Positions 47,652 through 57,496 of a stretch of DNA of 61,967 bases are shown here, in pieces. Below the pieces are notes generated by a model. That model worked only from the letters and a program-made list of their open reading frames with translations, was not told where the DNA came from and searched no databases. The stretch lies in assembly GCA_021837545.1 (NCBI GenBank), contig JAKBFR010000001.1, positions 1-61,967 of the forward strand. The letters run 5' to 3'. A program made the translations under genes and the position numbers. Within the stretch, counting starts at the first letter, position 1, and every line of letters begins with the position of its first letter. Origin of the DNA: Bacillota bacterium. Lineage in GTDB: Bacteria; Bacillota_A; Clostridia; Clostridiales; Clostridiaceae.

Positions 47652-47680
47652 CGTCACAGATGTATTCTGTGGCGTTTTTT
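47652..47680 (+). terminator. Terminator in the lysA leader (likely riboswitch-controlled)
   Basis: CGTCACAG-ATGTATT-CTGTGGCG hairpin followed by TTTTTT. It lies upstream of lysA, so it should attenuate transcription under riboswitch control. Confidence 0.75.
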
Positions 47681-47689
47681 AAGTGAGAG

Positions 47690-47755
47690 TCCAAATCTAA
47701 GATTTGGGTCCTCGAACTTACCCAGCGAACGAACGTGAGTCGTGTTTCATTAAAA
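47690..47755 (+). repeat. CCCAGCGAACGAAYGTGAGTCGGG-family repeat, copy 1
   Basis: It contains the small hairpin CCAAATCT-AA-GATTTGG, then CTTACCCAGCGAACGAACGT and GAGTCGTGTTTC. Other copies lie at 57658-57912. Confidence 0.6.
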
Positions 47756-47828
47756 AAGAAAATCAAAAATGCAATAATTAATAAACAGTAAATAACAAAG
47801 AGAAGCTAAAAGCTTTAAAAAAGAAACT

Positions 47829-47952
47829 GTTAAGAATGAACAATGAACAATTTAGGAGCAAATTTATTTGGGATTTAAAAAACATGTTAAAAAAATCCCT
47901 AGGAGGATTTTATCCTCAATTGTTAACTGTTAATTGTTAATTGTCAATTGAA
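47829..47952 (+). repeat. Heptad hairpin before lysA
   Basis: GTTAAGAATGAACAATGAAC at the left faces AATTGTTAACTGTTAATTG at the right, with inner hairpins GGGATTT...AAATCCC and GAGGATTTTATCCTC. It ends just before the lysA ribosome binding site. Confidence 0.6.
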
Positions 47953-47969
47953 TTACGGGGGTTAGTGAA

Positions 47970-49265
47970 ATGAAATTATTTGGAACAATGAAGGCTCAAG
48001 ATAACCAGTTAGTAATCGGGGGCGTTAGAGCTAAGGATTTAGTAAAAGAATATGGAAGTCCATTATATGTATTTGATGAAGAGTTAATAAGAGAATATTG
48101 CAATGATTATAGAGAATATTTTAAATGTAAAGAAAATAATAATAGAGTTGCTTTTGCAGGAAAAGCATTTTTAACTATTCAAATGTGTAAATTACTAAAA
48201 GAGGAGGAAATGAGTTTAGATGTTGTGTCTGGCGGGGAATTATATACTGCGCATAAGGCAGGCTTTCCACTTGAGAAAGTAATGTTTCATGGAAATAATA
48301 AAACTATAGATGAAATTGAACTAGGAATTAAATTAGGCGTAGGGAATTTTGTTGTAGATAACTATTATGAGATGGAAGCATTAAATGACATAGCTAAGGA
48401 ATACAATAAAGTGCAAGATATTTATCTAAGAATAACACCAGGTATTGAAGCACATACTCATGATTATATAAAGACAGGACAAATAGATTCTAAATTTGGA
48501 TTTGCGCCAGTTGGAACTGTTATAGAAGATGCTATTAAAAAAGCTATAAGTTTAGACAATATAAATCTTGCAGGTATACATTGCCATATAGGATCACAAA
48601 TTTTCGATTTGGAACCATATGAAGATGCTGTTGAAATAATGTTGGAACTCGTAAGAAATACTAAAGAAAATATTGGGTATTTAATAAAAGAAGTAGATTT
48701 TGGTGGTGGGTTTGGAATATATTATACTAGTATAGATGAGCCAAGAACAACTGAAGAATATTGCAATACAATAATTAATAAAGTTGATGAGGTTTGTGCA
48801 AGAACTGGTCAAGAAAGACCAATTCTTACAATAGAACCAGGAAGAAGTATTGTAGCTAATGCTGGAATTACTTTATATACTGTAGGTTCAGTTAAAGAAA
48901 TTCCAAATGTCAGAAAATATGTTTCAGTAGATGGCGGAATGACTGATAATATAAGACCAGCTCTTTATAATGCAGAATATGAGTGTATTCTTGCAAATAG
49001 AATTGAAGGTATTTCAGAAGAGATTATAACAATAGCAGGAAAGTGTTGTGAATCAGGGGATATATTATTAGAAAATGTTAAACTTCCAGAAGTTAAAAGT
49101 GGAGATACATTGGCTATAATGACTACAGGAGCTTATGGTTATTCCATGGCAAGTAATTACAACAAAATACCAAAACCAGCAGTGGTTATGGTTAAAGATA
49201 ATGAAGCAAGGCTCATATGCAGAAGAGAATCTTATGAAGATTTATTGAAGAACGAACTAGTATAG
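47970..49265 (+). CDS. lysA: Diaminopimelate decarboxylase
   Basis: Makes L-lysine from meso-diaminopimelate with PLP, the last step of lysine synthesis. A 431-residue fold-type III enzyme: PLP lysine Lys65 in FAGKAFLT, HCHIGSQIFD, GGGFGIYY, EPGRSIVANAG, and the substrate-contact CCESGDIL. It starts with ATG 47970 after ACGGGGGTTAG. The long leader contains a lysine riboswitch and a terminator, so expression should fall when lysine is plentiful. A terminator follows at 49341-49373. The start of dapA, another gene of this pathway, lies at the end of the window. Confidence 0.95.
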   Translation: MKLFGTMKAQDNQLVIGGVRAKDLVKEYGSPLYVFDEELIREYCNDYREYFKCKENNNRVAFAGKAFLTIQMCKLLKEEEMSLDVVSGGELYTAHKAGFPLEKVMFHGNNKTIDEIELGIKLGVGNFVVDNYYEMEALNDIAKEYNKVQDIYLRITPGIEAHTHDYIKTGQIDSKFGFAPVGTVIEDAIKKAISLDNINLAGIHCHIGSQIFDLEPYEDAVEIMLELVRNTKENIGYLIKEVDFGGGFGIYYTSIDEPRTTEEYCNTIINKVDEVCARTGQERPILTIEPGRSIVANAGITLYTVGSVKEIPNVRKYVSVDGGMTDNIRPALYNAEYECILANRIEGISEEIITIAGKCCESGDILLENVKLPEVKSGDTLAIMTTGAYGYSMASNYNKIPKPAVVMVKDNEARLICRRESYEDLLKNELV

Positions 49266-49340
49266 GGTTGTACAATTATTAGCTATAATATTTTAAAGAT
49301 ATGGTAACGTTAGAAAGGCTAGATTTAAGAAAAAATGAGT

Positions 49341-49373
49341 ATGCACTAATTTTTAAGATTAGTGCATCTTTTT
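49341..49373 (+). terminator. Rho-independent terminator after lysA
   Basis: ATGCACTAA / TTAGTGCAT stem followed by CTTTTT. Confidence 0.85.
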
Positions 49374-49464
49374 ATTTACACATATTCAAAAAAATAACAA
49401 GTCAGTATTCTAGTCTATTTTATCTAATATCTAGAAACAGCCAATGTGGTTACTATTGTGCATT
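49374..49464 (+). repeat. TTAGGCACATTC-family element downstream of lysA
   Basis: TTTACACATATTCAAAAAAA, then TAACAAGTCAGTATTCTAG and ending GTGCATTCAAAGG. A diverged member of the palindrome family. The rest of the gap to 49622 has no recognisable feature. Confidence 0.5.
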
Positions 49465-49621
49465 CAAAGGCGTGAGAAAACTGTTTTTGTTTTCTAAATC
49501 AAATGTAAAATTAATAATTTCAAATTAAAGATAATAAAAATGTCTAAAAATTCACAACTTATAAATATTTAAAAGAATAAATTATGGTATACTAAAATTG
49601 TATAAAAAAATTTTCACATAT

Positions 49622-49650
49622 AAAAAAAGCGCGCAGCGCAACCAAGGCTT
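49622..49650. repeat. GCGCGNAGCGC mini-repeat, copy 3
   Basis: AAAAAAAGCGCGCAGCGCAA then CCAAGGC, with one base change from the two copies at 35.7 kb. It lies ~70 bases upstream of the first signal peptidase gene. Confidence 0.7.
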
Positions 49651-49733
49651 TCTTGTATGTCTAAATCTATAAATAAAGTGCGATATACAAGAGAAATATA
49701 AAGATAAAATCTAAGACGTGGAGGCAAAGTACT

Positions 49734-50288
49734 GTGATAGAAAATGATGAAAATGAAATAATAAAAGATAAAAAAATTAAAAAGAAGTCAGTAATAAGAG
49801 AATGGATAGTAGATATAGTAGCTGTTGCCTTTATAGCACTTCTGGTATGGCGTTTTGTAGGGTATGGTGTTTGGATTACCAGTGGATCTATGATTCCAAC
49901 GCTGGAAGTCAAAGATAGATTGATTGTGACAAGAGTACATAATCCTGAAAATTTAGAGGAAGGAGATATTGTACTGTTTAAAAATGATGAATTTAAAGGT
50001 GAAATTTTAATAAAGAGATTGATAGGACTTCCAGGAGATAAAATAGAAATTAAAGATGGCATTGTTTATAGAAATGGAGAAGAACTTAAAGAAGATTATG
50101 TTAAAAATAATGAAAAATATAATCGAACATTCCAAGTGCCAAAAGGCAAATATTTCTTTTTAGGAGATAATAGAGCAAATTCTAATGATTCTAGGTATTG
50201 GGAAAATCCATATGTTGATGAATCATATATACAAGGAAAGGCTAGAATAAAGTATTATCCAATAAAAGATTTTGAAATATTAAAGTAA
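49734..50288 (+). CDS. Signal peptidase I, first copy
   Basis: A 184-residue type I signal peptidase with one N-terminal membrane helix (~24-45) and the Ser/Lys dyad: Ser52 in TSGSMIPTLE and Lys94 in LIKRLIGLPGD. The FLGDNRANSNDSRYW box follows. It removes signal peptides from Sec-exported proteins. It starts at GTG 49734 with GGAGG 9 bases upstream. A second, clearly homologous signal peptidase lies 650 bases downstream, with an IS605-type remnant between, so the pair arose by duplication. Confidence 0.92.
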   Translation: MIENDENEIIKDKKIKKKSVIREWIVDIVAVAFIALLVWRFVGYGVWITSGSMIPTLEVKDRLIVTRVHNPENLEEGDIVLFKNDEFKGEILIKRLIGLPGDKIEIKDGIVYRNGEELKEDYVKNNEKYNRTFQVPKGKYFFLGDNRANSNDSRYWENPYVDESYIQGKARIKYYPIKDFEILK

Positions 50289-50375
50289 TAAAAATAATTT
50301 TAAAATGAATATTGATTAAAAGTGTAAATAGTATTAAAATAGGATATTAAATTAGACAATAAACATTATTCAGAA

Positions 50376-50930
50376 GGAGTAGGTGTAGACCTTGGACTAA
50401 AGGGTTTTACAATTTGCGTAATGGATTAACTAAAAATAATATTAATAAAAATAAAACAATTAAAAAGTCAGAAAAGAAATTAGAACGAGAGCGAAGAAAG
50501 CTTTCAAGAAAATATGAAAGCTTAAAAATAAGAAATAAGAAATAAGAAACAGAAAGGAGAAGCTACTAGTCAAAATATCCAAAAACAAATAGTCAAAGTA
50601 CAAAAACTTCATCAAAGACTTACAAACATTAGAACTGACTTCATTAATAAAACAGTTAATGAACTAAATAAAGCAAAAATAAAGCTTTATAACAATTGAG
50701 AATTTAAATGTTAAGAGAATGATGAAGAATAAATATTTAGCTAATGCTAAAAAATATAAGATAGCTTAATTAAACAAGCAATCATATATGTACTCAAGGC
50801 TATTTGAGGAATTTACGACTGTGGATGTGCTATACCAAACTGTAGTAGTTATAGGCAAGGCAGAGCACGTTGAAACAGTAAAAATCTCAATATGGATACA
50901 TTTGACCACATTTTGAGTAGCAGAACGTTG
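50376..50930 (+). pseudogene. Decayed IS605-type tnpB (RNA-guided nuclease/transposase accessory) remnant
   Basis: Pieces in shifting frames match the order of TnpB: GVGVDLGLKGFTI (RuvC-I aspartate), KKSEKKLERERRKLSRKYE, then KGEATSQNIQKQIVKVQKLH with QRLTNIRTDFINKTVNE, and IENLNVKRMMKNKYLANA (RuvC-II glutamate). The final ~150 bases resemble the TnpB C-terminus or right end. Stops at 50427 and in several other places plus a missing N-terminus make it non-functional. It lies between two signal peptidase genes. No tnpA is seen. Confidence 0.8.
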
Positions 50931-50952
50931 AATGAGAGAAGAGGATGACATT

Positions 50953-51531
50953 ATGGAGTCAAAAGATATAATATCCGATAAAGAAGGAAACTTATCAAAA
51001 AAAGGATTCATAGGAATTTTTACATCAAAAGGTGGATTTTTCAGAGAATGGATAATTCCAATCGTAGCTGCCATAGGAATAGCAATTTTAATAAATAAGT
51101 TTTTAGTTTATAATGTTTATATACCAAGCGAATCAATGGTTCCAACTTTAAATGTTGGCGATAAATTAATGGTAACTAGAGTTTATGATACTAATAAAAT
51201 TAAAAGGGGAGATATGATTGTCTTTTTTTCAGAGGAACTTAATGAGGTACTTATTAAAAGGGCAATAGGACTTCCAGGAGATCATATTAAAATACATAAT
51301 GGTATTGTAAACATAAATGGAGAAGATATTAAAGAAGATTATGTAAAAAATAATGAAATTTTTAATGGTAGTTTTGATGTGCCAGCCAATAAATTCTTTT
51401 TCTTAGGTGATAATAGAAGCCGTTCAAATGACGCTAGAAGGTGGATTAATCCATATATAGATGCTTCTAATATACAAGGAAGAGCTAGGATAAAATTTTA
51501 TCCATTTAAAGATTTCGGCAGTTTGAATTAG
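50953..51531 (+). CDS. Signal peptidase I, second copy
   Basis: About 192 residues, same fold as the first copy, with Ser61 in SESMVPTLN and Lys102 in LIKRAIGLPGD, plus FLGDNRSRSNDARRW. The N-terminus is longer (~30 residues before the helix). ATG 50953 has AGAGG ~8 bases upstream; an in-frame ATG at 50932 would add seven residues. A DUF3006 gene follows after 15 bases, probably in the same operon. Confidence 0.9.
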   Translation: MESKDIISDKEGNLSKKGFIGIFTSKGGFFREWIIPIVAAIGIAILINKFLVYNVYIPSESMVPTLNVGDKLMVTRVYDTNKIKRGDMIVFFSEELNEVLIKRAIGLPGDHIKIHNGIVNINGEDIKEDYVKNNEIFNGSFDVPANKFFFLGDNRSRSNDARRWINPYIDASNIQGRARIKFYPFKDFGSLN

Positions 51532-51546
51532 AAAAGAGGGTGTTAA

Positions 51547-51768
51547 ATGGATGAAAAGTATATAATAGATAGAGTAGAGGGAAACTATGCTATTATTGAA
51601 AAGGAAAATGGAGATATGTATAAGATATCTATTGAAAATATTAAGGGTAATTTTAATGAAGGAGATATTTTAATTGCTAGAGGTGAATATTTTGAAATAG
51701 ATAAAAAATTTACATTAAATCGAAAAAATGAGATAAAAGATAGTATGAAAAATATGTGGGAAGAGTGA
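51547..51768 (+). CDS. DUF3006 family small protein
   Basis: A 73-residue, soluble, acidic protein: YIIDRVEGNYAIIEKENGDM, then FNEGDILIARGEYFEID. The IDRxEGxxAxIE start and GD box are typical of DUF3006, short proteins common in Firmicutes and often beside secreted or secretion-related genes. Function unknown. The ribosome binding site AGAGGGTG lies before the ATG; the gap to the signal peptidase gene is 15 bases. Confidence 0.8.
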   Translation: MDEKYIIDRVEGNYAIIEKENGDMYKISIENIKGNFNEGDILIARGEYFEIDKKFTLNRKNEIKDSMKNMWEE

Positions 51769-51829
51769 TATAATATATGAATATGACTAAAGATAAAAAT
51801 AATAAATAATATTAAAGGAAGGTGATTAG

Positions 51830-53887
51830 ATGCAGAATAATAACAATAATAATGGAAAGAATAAAAAGAGCAATAAAAACAATAAAAATTCTATTACTAT
51901 GGCGATTACATATTTCTTAATAGCTTTTGCATTTGTAATGGCATTTAATTATGCAAAAGACTCAGCTATAAATAAAGAAATTACATATAATGAATTTGTA
52001 AAATTACTGAGTGATAAAGAAATTTCAAAAGTTGTTATTACAAGTGAAAATTTAATAATAACGCCAAGTGAAAGTAATGAAGAATATAAAGGGAAAACCT
52101 TATATACTGCAAATATAAATGACAACACACTAATAAATAAGCTAGATGAAGCTGGAATTGATTTTACAGGTAAAAATCCTAAGGAAACTCCAATTATGAA
52201 TTTTGCACTTACTTGGATATTACCTATGATATTTATATTTTTCATGTGGAAATTTTTATTTTCTAAAATGGGCGGAGGCGGAGGCGGTGTCATGGGCATC
52301 GGCAAGAACAACGCTAAGGTTTACGTAGAAAGTGATATAAAAGTAACTTTTGATGATGTGGCAGGGCAAGAAGAAGCTAAGGACTCATTAAAAGAAGTTA
52401 TTGATTTCTTAAATGCTCCAACTAGATATACTGAAATTGGAGCTAAATTACCTAAGGGAGTTTTACTTGTAGGACCTCCAGGAACAGGTAAGACACTTAT
52501 TGCAAGGGCTGTAGCTGGAGAAGCTAAAGTACCATTTTTCTCACTTTCAGGTTCAAGCTTTGTTGAAATGTTTGTAGGAGTTGGAGCTTCAAGAGTTAGA
52601 GAACTATTTAAAGATGCAGTTGCAAAAGCACCATGTATTATATTTATAGATGAAATTGATGCAATAGGTAAGAGCAGAGATAATCAAATGCAAAGTAATG
52701 ATGAAAGAGAGCAAACTTTAAATCAATTACTTTCTGAAATGGATGGATTTGATTCGTCTAAGGGAGTAATTTTACTTGGAGCTACCAATAGACCTGAAAT
52801 ACTCGATAAAGCACTTTTAAGACCAGGTAGATTTGATAGGAGAGTAATAGTTGATAGACCAGATTTCAAGGGAAGAGAAGCAATACTTGCAGTTCATGCT
52901 AAAAATGTAATATTAGGTGATGATGTAGATTTAGCTGAAATAGCTAAGAGTACTCCAGGGGCTGTGGGAGCTGATCTTGCTAATATTATTAATGAAGGAG
53001 CACTAAGAGCTGTAAAAAGAAAAAGAAAAACTGTACTTCAAGAAGATTTAAGAGAAGCTGTTGAAGTTATAATTGCAGGTAAGGAAAAGAAAGATAGAAT
53101 TCTATCACCTAAGGAAAGAGAAGTTGTTGCTTTCCACGAAGTAGGGCATGCTCTTGTTGCTGCAATGCTTAAAGGTGCAGATCCAGTACATAAAATAAAC
53201 ATAGTTCCTAGAACTATGGGAGCATTAGGATACACTATGCAATTACCAGAGGAAGAGAAATATTTAACATCTAAAGAAGAGATGATGAATCAAATAACAG
53301 TAATGTTAGGTGGTAGATCAGCTGAAGAAGAAGTATTTGATTTAGTATCAACAGGAGCTTCAAATGATATTGAAAGAGCTACTGCATCAGCTAGAAGCAT
53401 GGTTTCTATTTATGGTATGAGCGATAGATTTGATATGATGGCTTTAGAATCAATACAAAATAGATATTTAGATGGTAGAGCGGTTAGAAATTGTAGTGAA
53501 GAAACTTCAACTATTTTAGATGAAGAAACATTAAATATTATAAGAACTGCACATAAAAATGCTAGAAAAATCCTTAATGATAATAGAGATTTATTGGATA
53601 AAATATCTGAAGTACTTTTAGAAAAGGAAACAATATTTGGAGATGAATTCTTAGAAATTATTTATGGAAAATATCCAGAGATGAAAGAAGTTAAGGAAAA
53701 AGAAAAATCAGAAAATGAAAAGAAAGTAAAAGAATTAGAAGAAAGAAGAGCTAAAAAACATTCTTTAGACATTATTATAGATGAGAATGTTAAAGAAAAT
53801 TCTAAAACTGCAGTTGATGGTGAAGATGATTATAAAGATGCATTTAACACTAAAACTATGAGTGAAGATGAAAATAAAGATCTATAA
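51830..53887 (+). CDS. ftsH: ATP-dependent zinc metalloprotease FtsH
   Basis: A 685-residue membrane AAA+ protease. Two N-terminal helices (~24-40 and ~122-140) flank an extracytoplasmic loop. The AAA domain has Walker A GPPGTGKT at 215-222, Walker [12 protein letters not shown] and the SRH region ([20 protein letters not shown]). The zinc motif HEVGH is at 436-440. The C-terminus is charged and longer than the core needs. The first 20 residues are an Asn/Lys run ([18 protein letters not shown]), unusual but seen in AT-rich clostridia. FtsH degrades misfolded membrane proteins and regulators. AAGGAAGGTGATTAG precedes the ATG. Confidence 0.95.
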   Translation: MQNNNNNNGKNKKSNKNNKNSITMAITYFLIAFAFVMAFNYAKDSAINKEITYNEFVKLLSDKEISKVVITSENLIITPSESNEEYKGKTLYTANINDNTLINKLDEAGIDFTGKNPKETPIMNFALTWILPMIFIFFMWKFLFSKMGGGGGGVMGIGKNNAKVYVESDIKVTFDDVAGQEEAKDSLKEVIDFLNAPTRYTEIGAKLPKGVLLVGPPGTGKTLIARAVAGEAKVPFFSLSGSSFVEMFVGVGASRVRELFKDAVAKAPCIIFIDEIDAIGKSRDNQMQSNDEREQTLNQLLSEMDGFDSSKGVILLGATNRPEILDKALLRPGRFDRRVIVDRPDFKGREAILAVHAKNVILGDDVDLAEIAKSTPGAVGADLANIINEGALRAVKRKRKTVLQEDLREAVEVIIAGKEKKDRILSPKEREVVAFHEVGHALVAAMLKGADPVHKINIVPRTMGALGYTMQLPEEEKYLTSKEEMMNQITVMLGGRSAEEEVFDLVSTGASNDIERATASARSMVSIYGMSDRFDMMALESIQNRYLDGRAVRNCSEETSTILDEETLNIIRTAHKNARKILNDNRDLLDKISEVLLEKETIFGDEFLEIIYGKYPEMKEVKEKEKSENEKKVKELEERRAKKHSLDIIIDENVKENSKTAVDGEDDYKDAFNTKTMSEDENKDL

Positions 53888-54082
53888 GAGGCATAAAATA
53901 TAATTAATTAAATTGTGAATTTAAATCATAAAAAATTGTAATTCAATAGATTATTATATAATTAAATAGGCTTAAATAAAAATATTAATGCACAATGGAG
54001 GACATAAAACTAATTCAGAGTTTTTAGCCATACATTGTGCATTTGACAATTAACTGTTAACTGAATTAAGGGAGTTGGAATT

Positions 54083-56299
54083 TTGAATAAACAAGTAGAT
54101 TTCTTAAGAGAAGAAAATAAATTAAATGAAATTTTAGATATATTAAATAAGGAGATTTTGAATTATTTAGAAAAAAGAAAAGGTGTTACAAAATATATTA
54201 TTGATTCTAGAAAGAAATATATTGAAGACTATAAGGATGATGAAGATCAAGTTATAGATTATTTTGACCATGAAAATTATGTTCAAGAAGAATCATATAA
54301 AACAATAGATAAGAGGCTTATGGAATATACTAAGCTTAAGGAAGCACCTTACTTTGGAAAGGTTAATTTTAAGGAAAATGATGATATTCCAGAAGACATG
54401 TATGTGGGAAGATATGGATTAACTTTAGAGAATAGCTATGAGCCTTTGATTGTTGACTGGAGAGCTCCAATTGCAGCTCTTTTTTATAAGGGAACACTTG
54501 GGAAAGCAAGCTATAATCCACCAGTTGGAGAAATACAAGCGGATATATTATCAAGAAAACAGCTTATAGTTAAGAAAGGTGAATTAAAAGGTGTATTTGA
54601 TTCAGCATTAGATGTTAAAGACGAAATACTTCAAATGGTTTTAACTGAAAATTCATCTGATAAGTTAAAAGATATAGTAATGACTATTCAAAGGGAGCAA
54701 GATGAAATCATAAGAGAAGATAGAAATAAAATAGTTGTTGTAAATGGAGTTGCAGGTTCAGGGAAGACAACTATTGCACTTCATAGAATTTCTTATTTGC
54801 TTTATAACTTTAGAGAGCAATTTGGAGATAAAGTATTAATTTTTGGACCTAATGATATTTTCATGGATTATATAGCGCAAGTACTACCGACTCTCGGGGA
54901 GAGTAATATAAAGCAAACTACTTTTGAGAATTTTGCAAAGAAAGAACTTGGGTTAGAAAATGTAAAGATAAAGAGCTTTGGAAGTTATATTGAAGAGGCT
55001 ATGAATGGAAATGAGATTGCTTTAAAAGAGTATAAATATAAGAGTTCTAAGGAATTTATGCAGTTATTAAATTCACAAATAGAAGCTTTAGATAAAGAAT
55101 ATTTCAAAATACAAGCAATTAAATTTAAAGGTACAGAAATTGTTTCAATTAAAGAAATAGAAGAATTATTCACTGTTTATTATAAAGATATGCCTTTGTT
55201 TAGAAGAAGTGAAAAGATAAAGAGAATACTAACATCTAAGATTAAGGACAAAAGAGATCAAGAAGTTTATAAATTAAATGCTGAAATTAAAGAAAAGATG
55301 GATAATTTATCAAAGGATGAATTAGAAATGGAAAAAAGCAATATAGACTACATGAAAAGAATTAGAATAAGAGAAATTGTAAGAGAAGTTATAAATTCTC
55401 GTAATGAATTAGATTCTTGGATTATAGTTGAATCTATCATGGATATTTATAAGAAAATTGCTAATTTAAAAGAAATTAAAAAGGATACTGAAACATTAAA
55501 TAATCAAGACAACAATATTTTAAGGACAACACTAATAGAAGATAACGAAAGTAATGAATTTTTTAAAGAAGAAGTAGACAATTTAGGATATATGGATTTG
55601 GTAGGAATTCTTTATTTGATGGTCAAATTGCAAGGGTTAAAGGTAAGGGAAGAAATAAAACATATTGTAATTGATGAAGCACAAGATTATAGTTTTATCC
55701 AATTTGAGATTATTAAGGAAATGACAGGGTGCAAGAGCTATACAATAGTTGGAGATTCTAATCAAAGATTAATTACAACTAGTAAAGAACCTGCAATGCT
55801 TCACTTAGATGAAGTGTTTGAAGATTCTAATATTGAAATTAAGAAATATGAATTAAACAAGAGTTATAGATCAACTCAAGAAATAATGGAATATGCAAAT
55901 GAATTCTTAAATGAAGATAAAATAGTTCCTTTAGTTAGAAGCGGAGAGCCTGTTATTCAAGAAGAAGTTTCATCAGAGGATGATTTTATAAATACTCTTA
56001 TATCAATAATTGAAGATTATGAAGAAGATGGTAATGAAAATATTGCAGTAATATTTAAAGGTAAGAATGAATTAAATAAATTTTCATCTCTTATTAAAGA
56101 AAGAATTAATATACAAAATATAGATAATGAAGATATTCTCTATAAAGGTGGAAAGGTACTTATACCAGCTTATTTAGCTAAAGGGCTAGAATTTGATGGG
56201 GTAATAGTAGTAGAAAATGAAGGAATTCAACCTTTAGTTAAGTATATAATGTGTACTAGAGCATTGCATAGATTATCTATAATTAAAGATATAATATAG
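54083..56299 (+). CDS. HelD-like UvrD/Rep-family helicase (RNA polymerase recycling factor type)
   Basis: A 738-residue SF1 helicase: Walker A GVAGSGKTTIALHR from residue ~222, DEAQDY Walker B, the GDSNQRL motif, SYRSTQEI, and motif V/VI-like AKGLEFDGVIVV with MCTRALHRL. The ~200-residue acidic, coiled N-terminal arm before Walker A and the low similarity to UvrD outside the motifs fit HelD, which releases RNA polymerase from dead-end complexes. TTG 54083 is used with AAGGGAG upstream. It could instead be a HelIV-type helicase. Confidence 0.8.
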   Translation: MNKQVDFLREENKLNEILDILNKEILNYLEKRKGVTKYIIDSRKKYIEDYKDDEDQVIDYFDHENYVQEESYKTIDKRLMEYTKLKEAPYFGKVNFKENDDIPEDMYVGRYGLTLENSYEPLIVDWRAPIAALFYKGTLGKASYNPPVGEIQADILSRKQLIVKKGELKGVFDSALDVKDEILQMVLTENSSDKLKDIVMTIQREQDEIIREDRNKIVVVNGVAGSGKTTIALHRISYLLYNFREQFGDKVLIFGPNDIFMDYIAQVLPTLGESNIKQTTFENFAKKELGLENVKIKSFGSYIEEAMNGNEIALKEYKYKSSKEFMQLLNSQIEALDKEYFKIQAIKFKGTEIVSIKEIEELFTVYYKDMPLFRRSEKIKRILTSKIKDKRDQEVYKLNAEIKEKMDNLSKDELEMEKSNIDYMKRIRIREIVREVINSRNELDSWIIVESIMDIYKKIANLKEIKKDTETLNNQDNNILRTTLIEDNESNEFFKEEVDNLGYMDLVGILYLMVKLQGLKVREEIKHIVIDEAQDYSFIQFEIIKEMTGCKSYTIVGDSNQRLITTSKEPAMLHLDEVFEDSNIEIKKYELNKSYRSTQEIMEYANEFLNEDKIVPLVRSGEPVIQEEVSSEDDFINTLISIIEDYEEDGNENIAVIFKGKNELNKFSSLIKERINIQNIDNEDILYKGGKVLIPAYLAKGLEFDGVIVVENEGIQPLVKYIMCTRALHRLSIIKDII

Positions 56300-56454
56300 A
56301 TATCCACGGTGAAAACTACCATTGGGGCATATACCATAAAAATCAATAATAATCTGATGCAATGTTCCAAAAAAAAGCATCATTTATTCCTAGTTATGGG
56401 TATATATTCAAAGCATAAGTATATCAACCTAAATAAAGAGATTGGGTATACATA
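56296..56454 (+). repeat. Dispersed ~170-bp element, full copy
   Basis: ATAGATATCCACGGTGAAAA at the left, TGGGTATATATTCAAAGCAT and GAGATTGGGTATACAT at the right. The interior contains GATGCAATGTTCC...AAGCATC. It starts in the last codons of the HelD-like gene and uses much of the gap to the transporter gene. Confidence 0.65.
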
Positions 56455-56535
56455 AAAAATATATAAATATATATAATAAGATTATAGGAAATTTAATTTT
56501 AAATAATAAAAATTAAAAAAATAGATATATAACTA

Positions 56536-56564
56536 TTGAATAAATATTAAATAATGTGTATAAT
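56536..56564 (+). promoter_or_regulatory. Sigma-A promoter of the amino-acid binding protein gene
   Basis: TTGAAT (56536-56541), 17 bp, TATAAT (56559-56564), giving a ~75-base leader. Confidence 0.6.
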
Positions 56565-56644
56565 TATGCTATTGAAAAGAAAAACTATATAGTTAGATTG
56601 GTAATAAAATTTAGGGATGATATAAATTTCAGGAGGTAATAATA

Positions 56645-57475
56645 ATGAAAAGTGGAATAGTAAAAAAATTAGTAGCAGTAGTAGCAGTAGCAACTATAGC
56701 TATAAGCATGGTTGGATGTGGAAGTAGTGCAAAAAAAGAAAGTGCTACTAGTAATGCTTCAGCACTAGATACAATAAAATCAAAGGGAAAACTGGTAGTT
56801 GGAACAAGTGCCGATTATCCACCATATGAATTTCATCAAGAGGTTGATGGCAAAGATCAAATAGTTGGATTTGATATTGATATTGCAAAACAACTTGCAA
56901 AAGATTTAGGCGTAGAACTTGAAGTAAAGGATATGGCTTTTGATGGGTTACTTGTGGCACTTCAAGCAGATAAGGTAGATATGATATTTGCAGGTATGAC
57001 TCCAACAGATGAAAGAAAACAAAATGCAGATTTCTCAGATATATATTATCAAGCAACACATAGATTTATACTTAGATCAGGAGATGAAACTGCAATAACT
57101 TCAATGGATGATTTAAAAGGAAAGAAAATTGGAGTTCAAAAGGGTTCAATTCAAGAAGGTATTGCACAAGCTAACTTTGATGCAGCAAATATTAAATCAT
57201 TAGACAAGGTTACTGATTTAATATTAGATTTAAAGAATAATAAAGTAGATGCAGTTCTAGCTGAATTACCAGTTGCACAAATAAATGTGCAAAAGAATAC
57301 TGGGATTGCAATTGCAGATAAGTTAGAAGTTAAAGACCCAGACGGTGGATGTGCTATAGCTATGAAGAAGAATTCACCAGAATTACAAGCAGAAGTTAAT
57401 AAGACAATAAAGAACTTAAAAGATTCAAATAAAATTCAACAATTTGTAATTGATGCAAACAAATTAGCACAATAA
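56645..57475 (+). CDS. Polar amino-acid ABC transporter substrate-binding lipoprotein
   Basis: A 276-residue type II periplasmic-binding-protein fold with a lipoprotein signal: MKSGIVKKLVAVVAVATIA then lipobox MVGC, Cys25. Family marks are LVVGTSADYPPYEF, IVGFDIDIAKQLAKDL, MIFAGMTPTDERKQNADFS and GKKIGVQKGSIQEG. It captures a polar or basic amino acid for the permease and ATPase at 58.0-59.4 kb. A strong AGGAGGT site and promoter precede it. Oddly, 525 bases of repeats separate it from its permease. Confidence 0.9.
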   Translation: MKSGIVKKLVAVVAVATIAISMVGCGSSAKKESATSNASALDTIKSKGKLVVGTSADYPPYEFHQEVDGKDQIVGFDIDIAKQLAKDLGVELEVKDMAFDGLLVALQADKVDMIFAGMTPTDERKQNADFSDIYYQATHRFILRSGDETAITSMDDLKGKKIGVQKGSIQEGIAQANFDAANIKSLDKVTDLILDLKNNKVDAVLAELPVAQINVQKNTGIAIADKLEVKDPDGGCAIAMKKNSPELQAEVNKTIKNLKDSNKIQQFVIDANKLAQ

Positions 57476-57496
57476 TATAATAATTAAACCTTTAAT

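Noticed and set aside
49301..49528. 75-residue frame downstream of lysA
   Set aside because: It runs through the lysA terminator and a palindromic repeat, with no start signal and no recognisable family.
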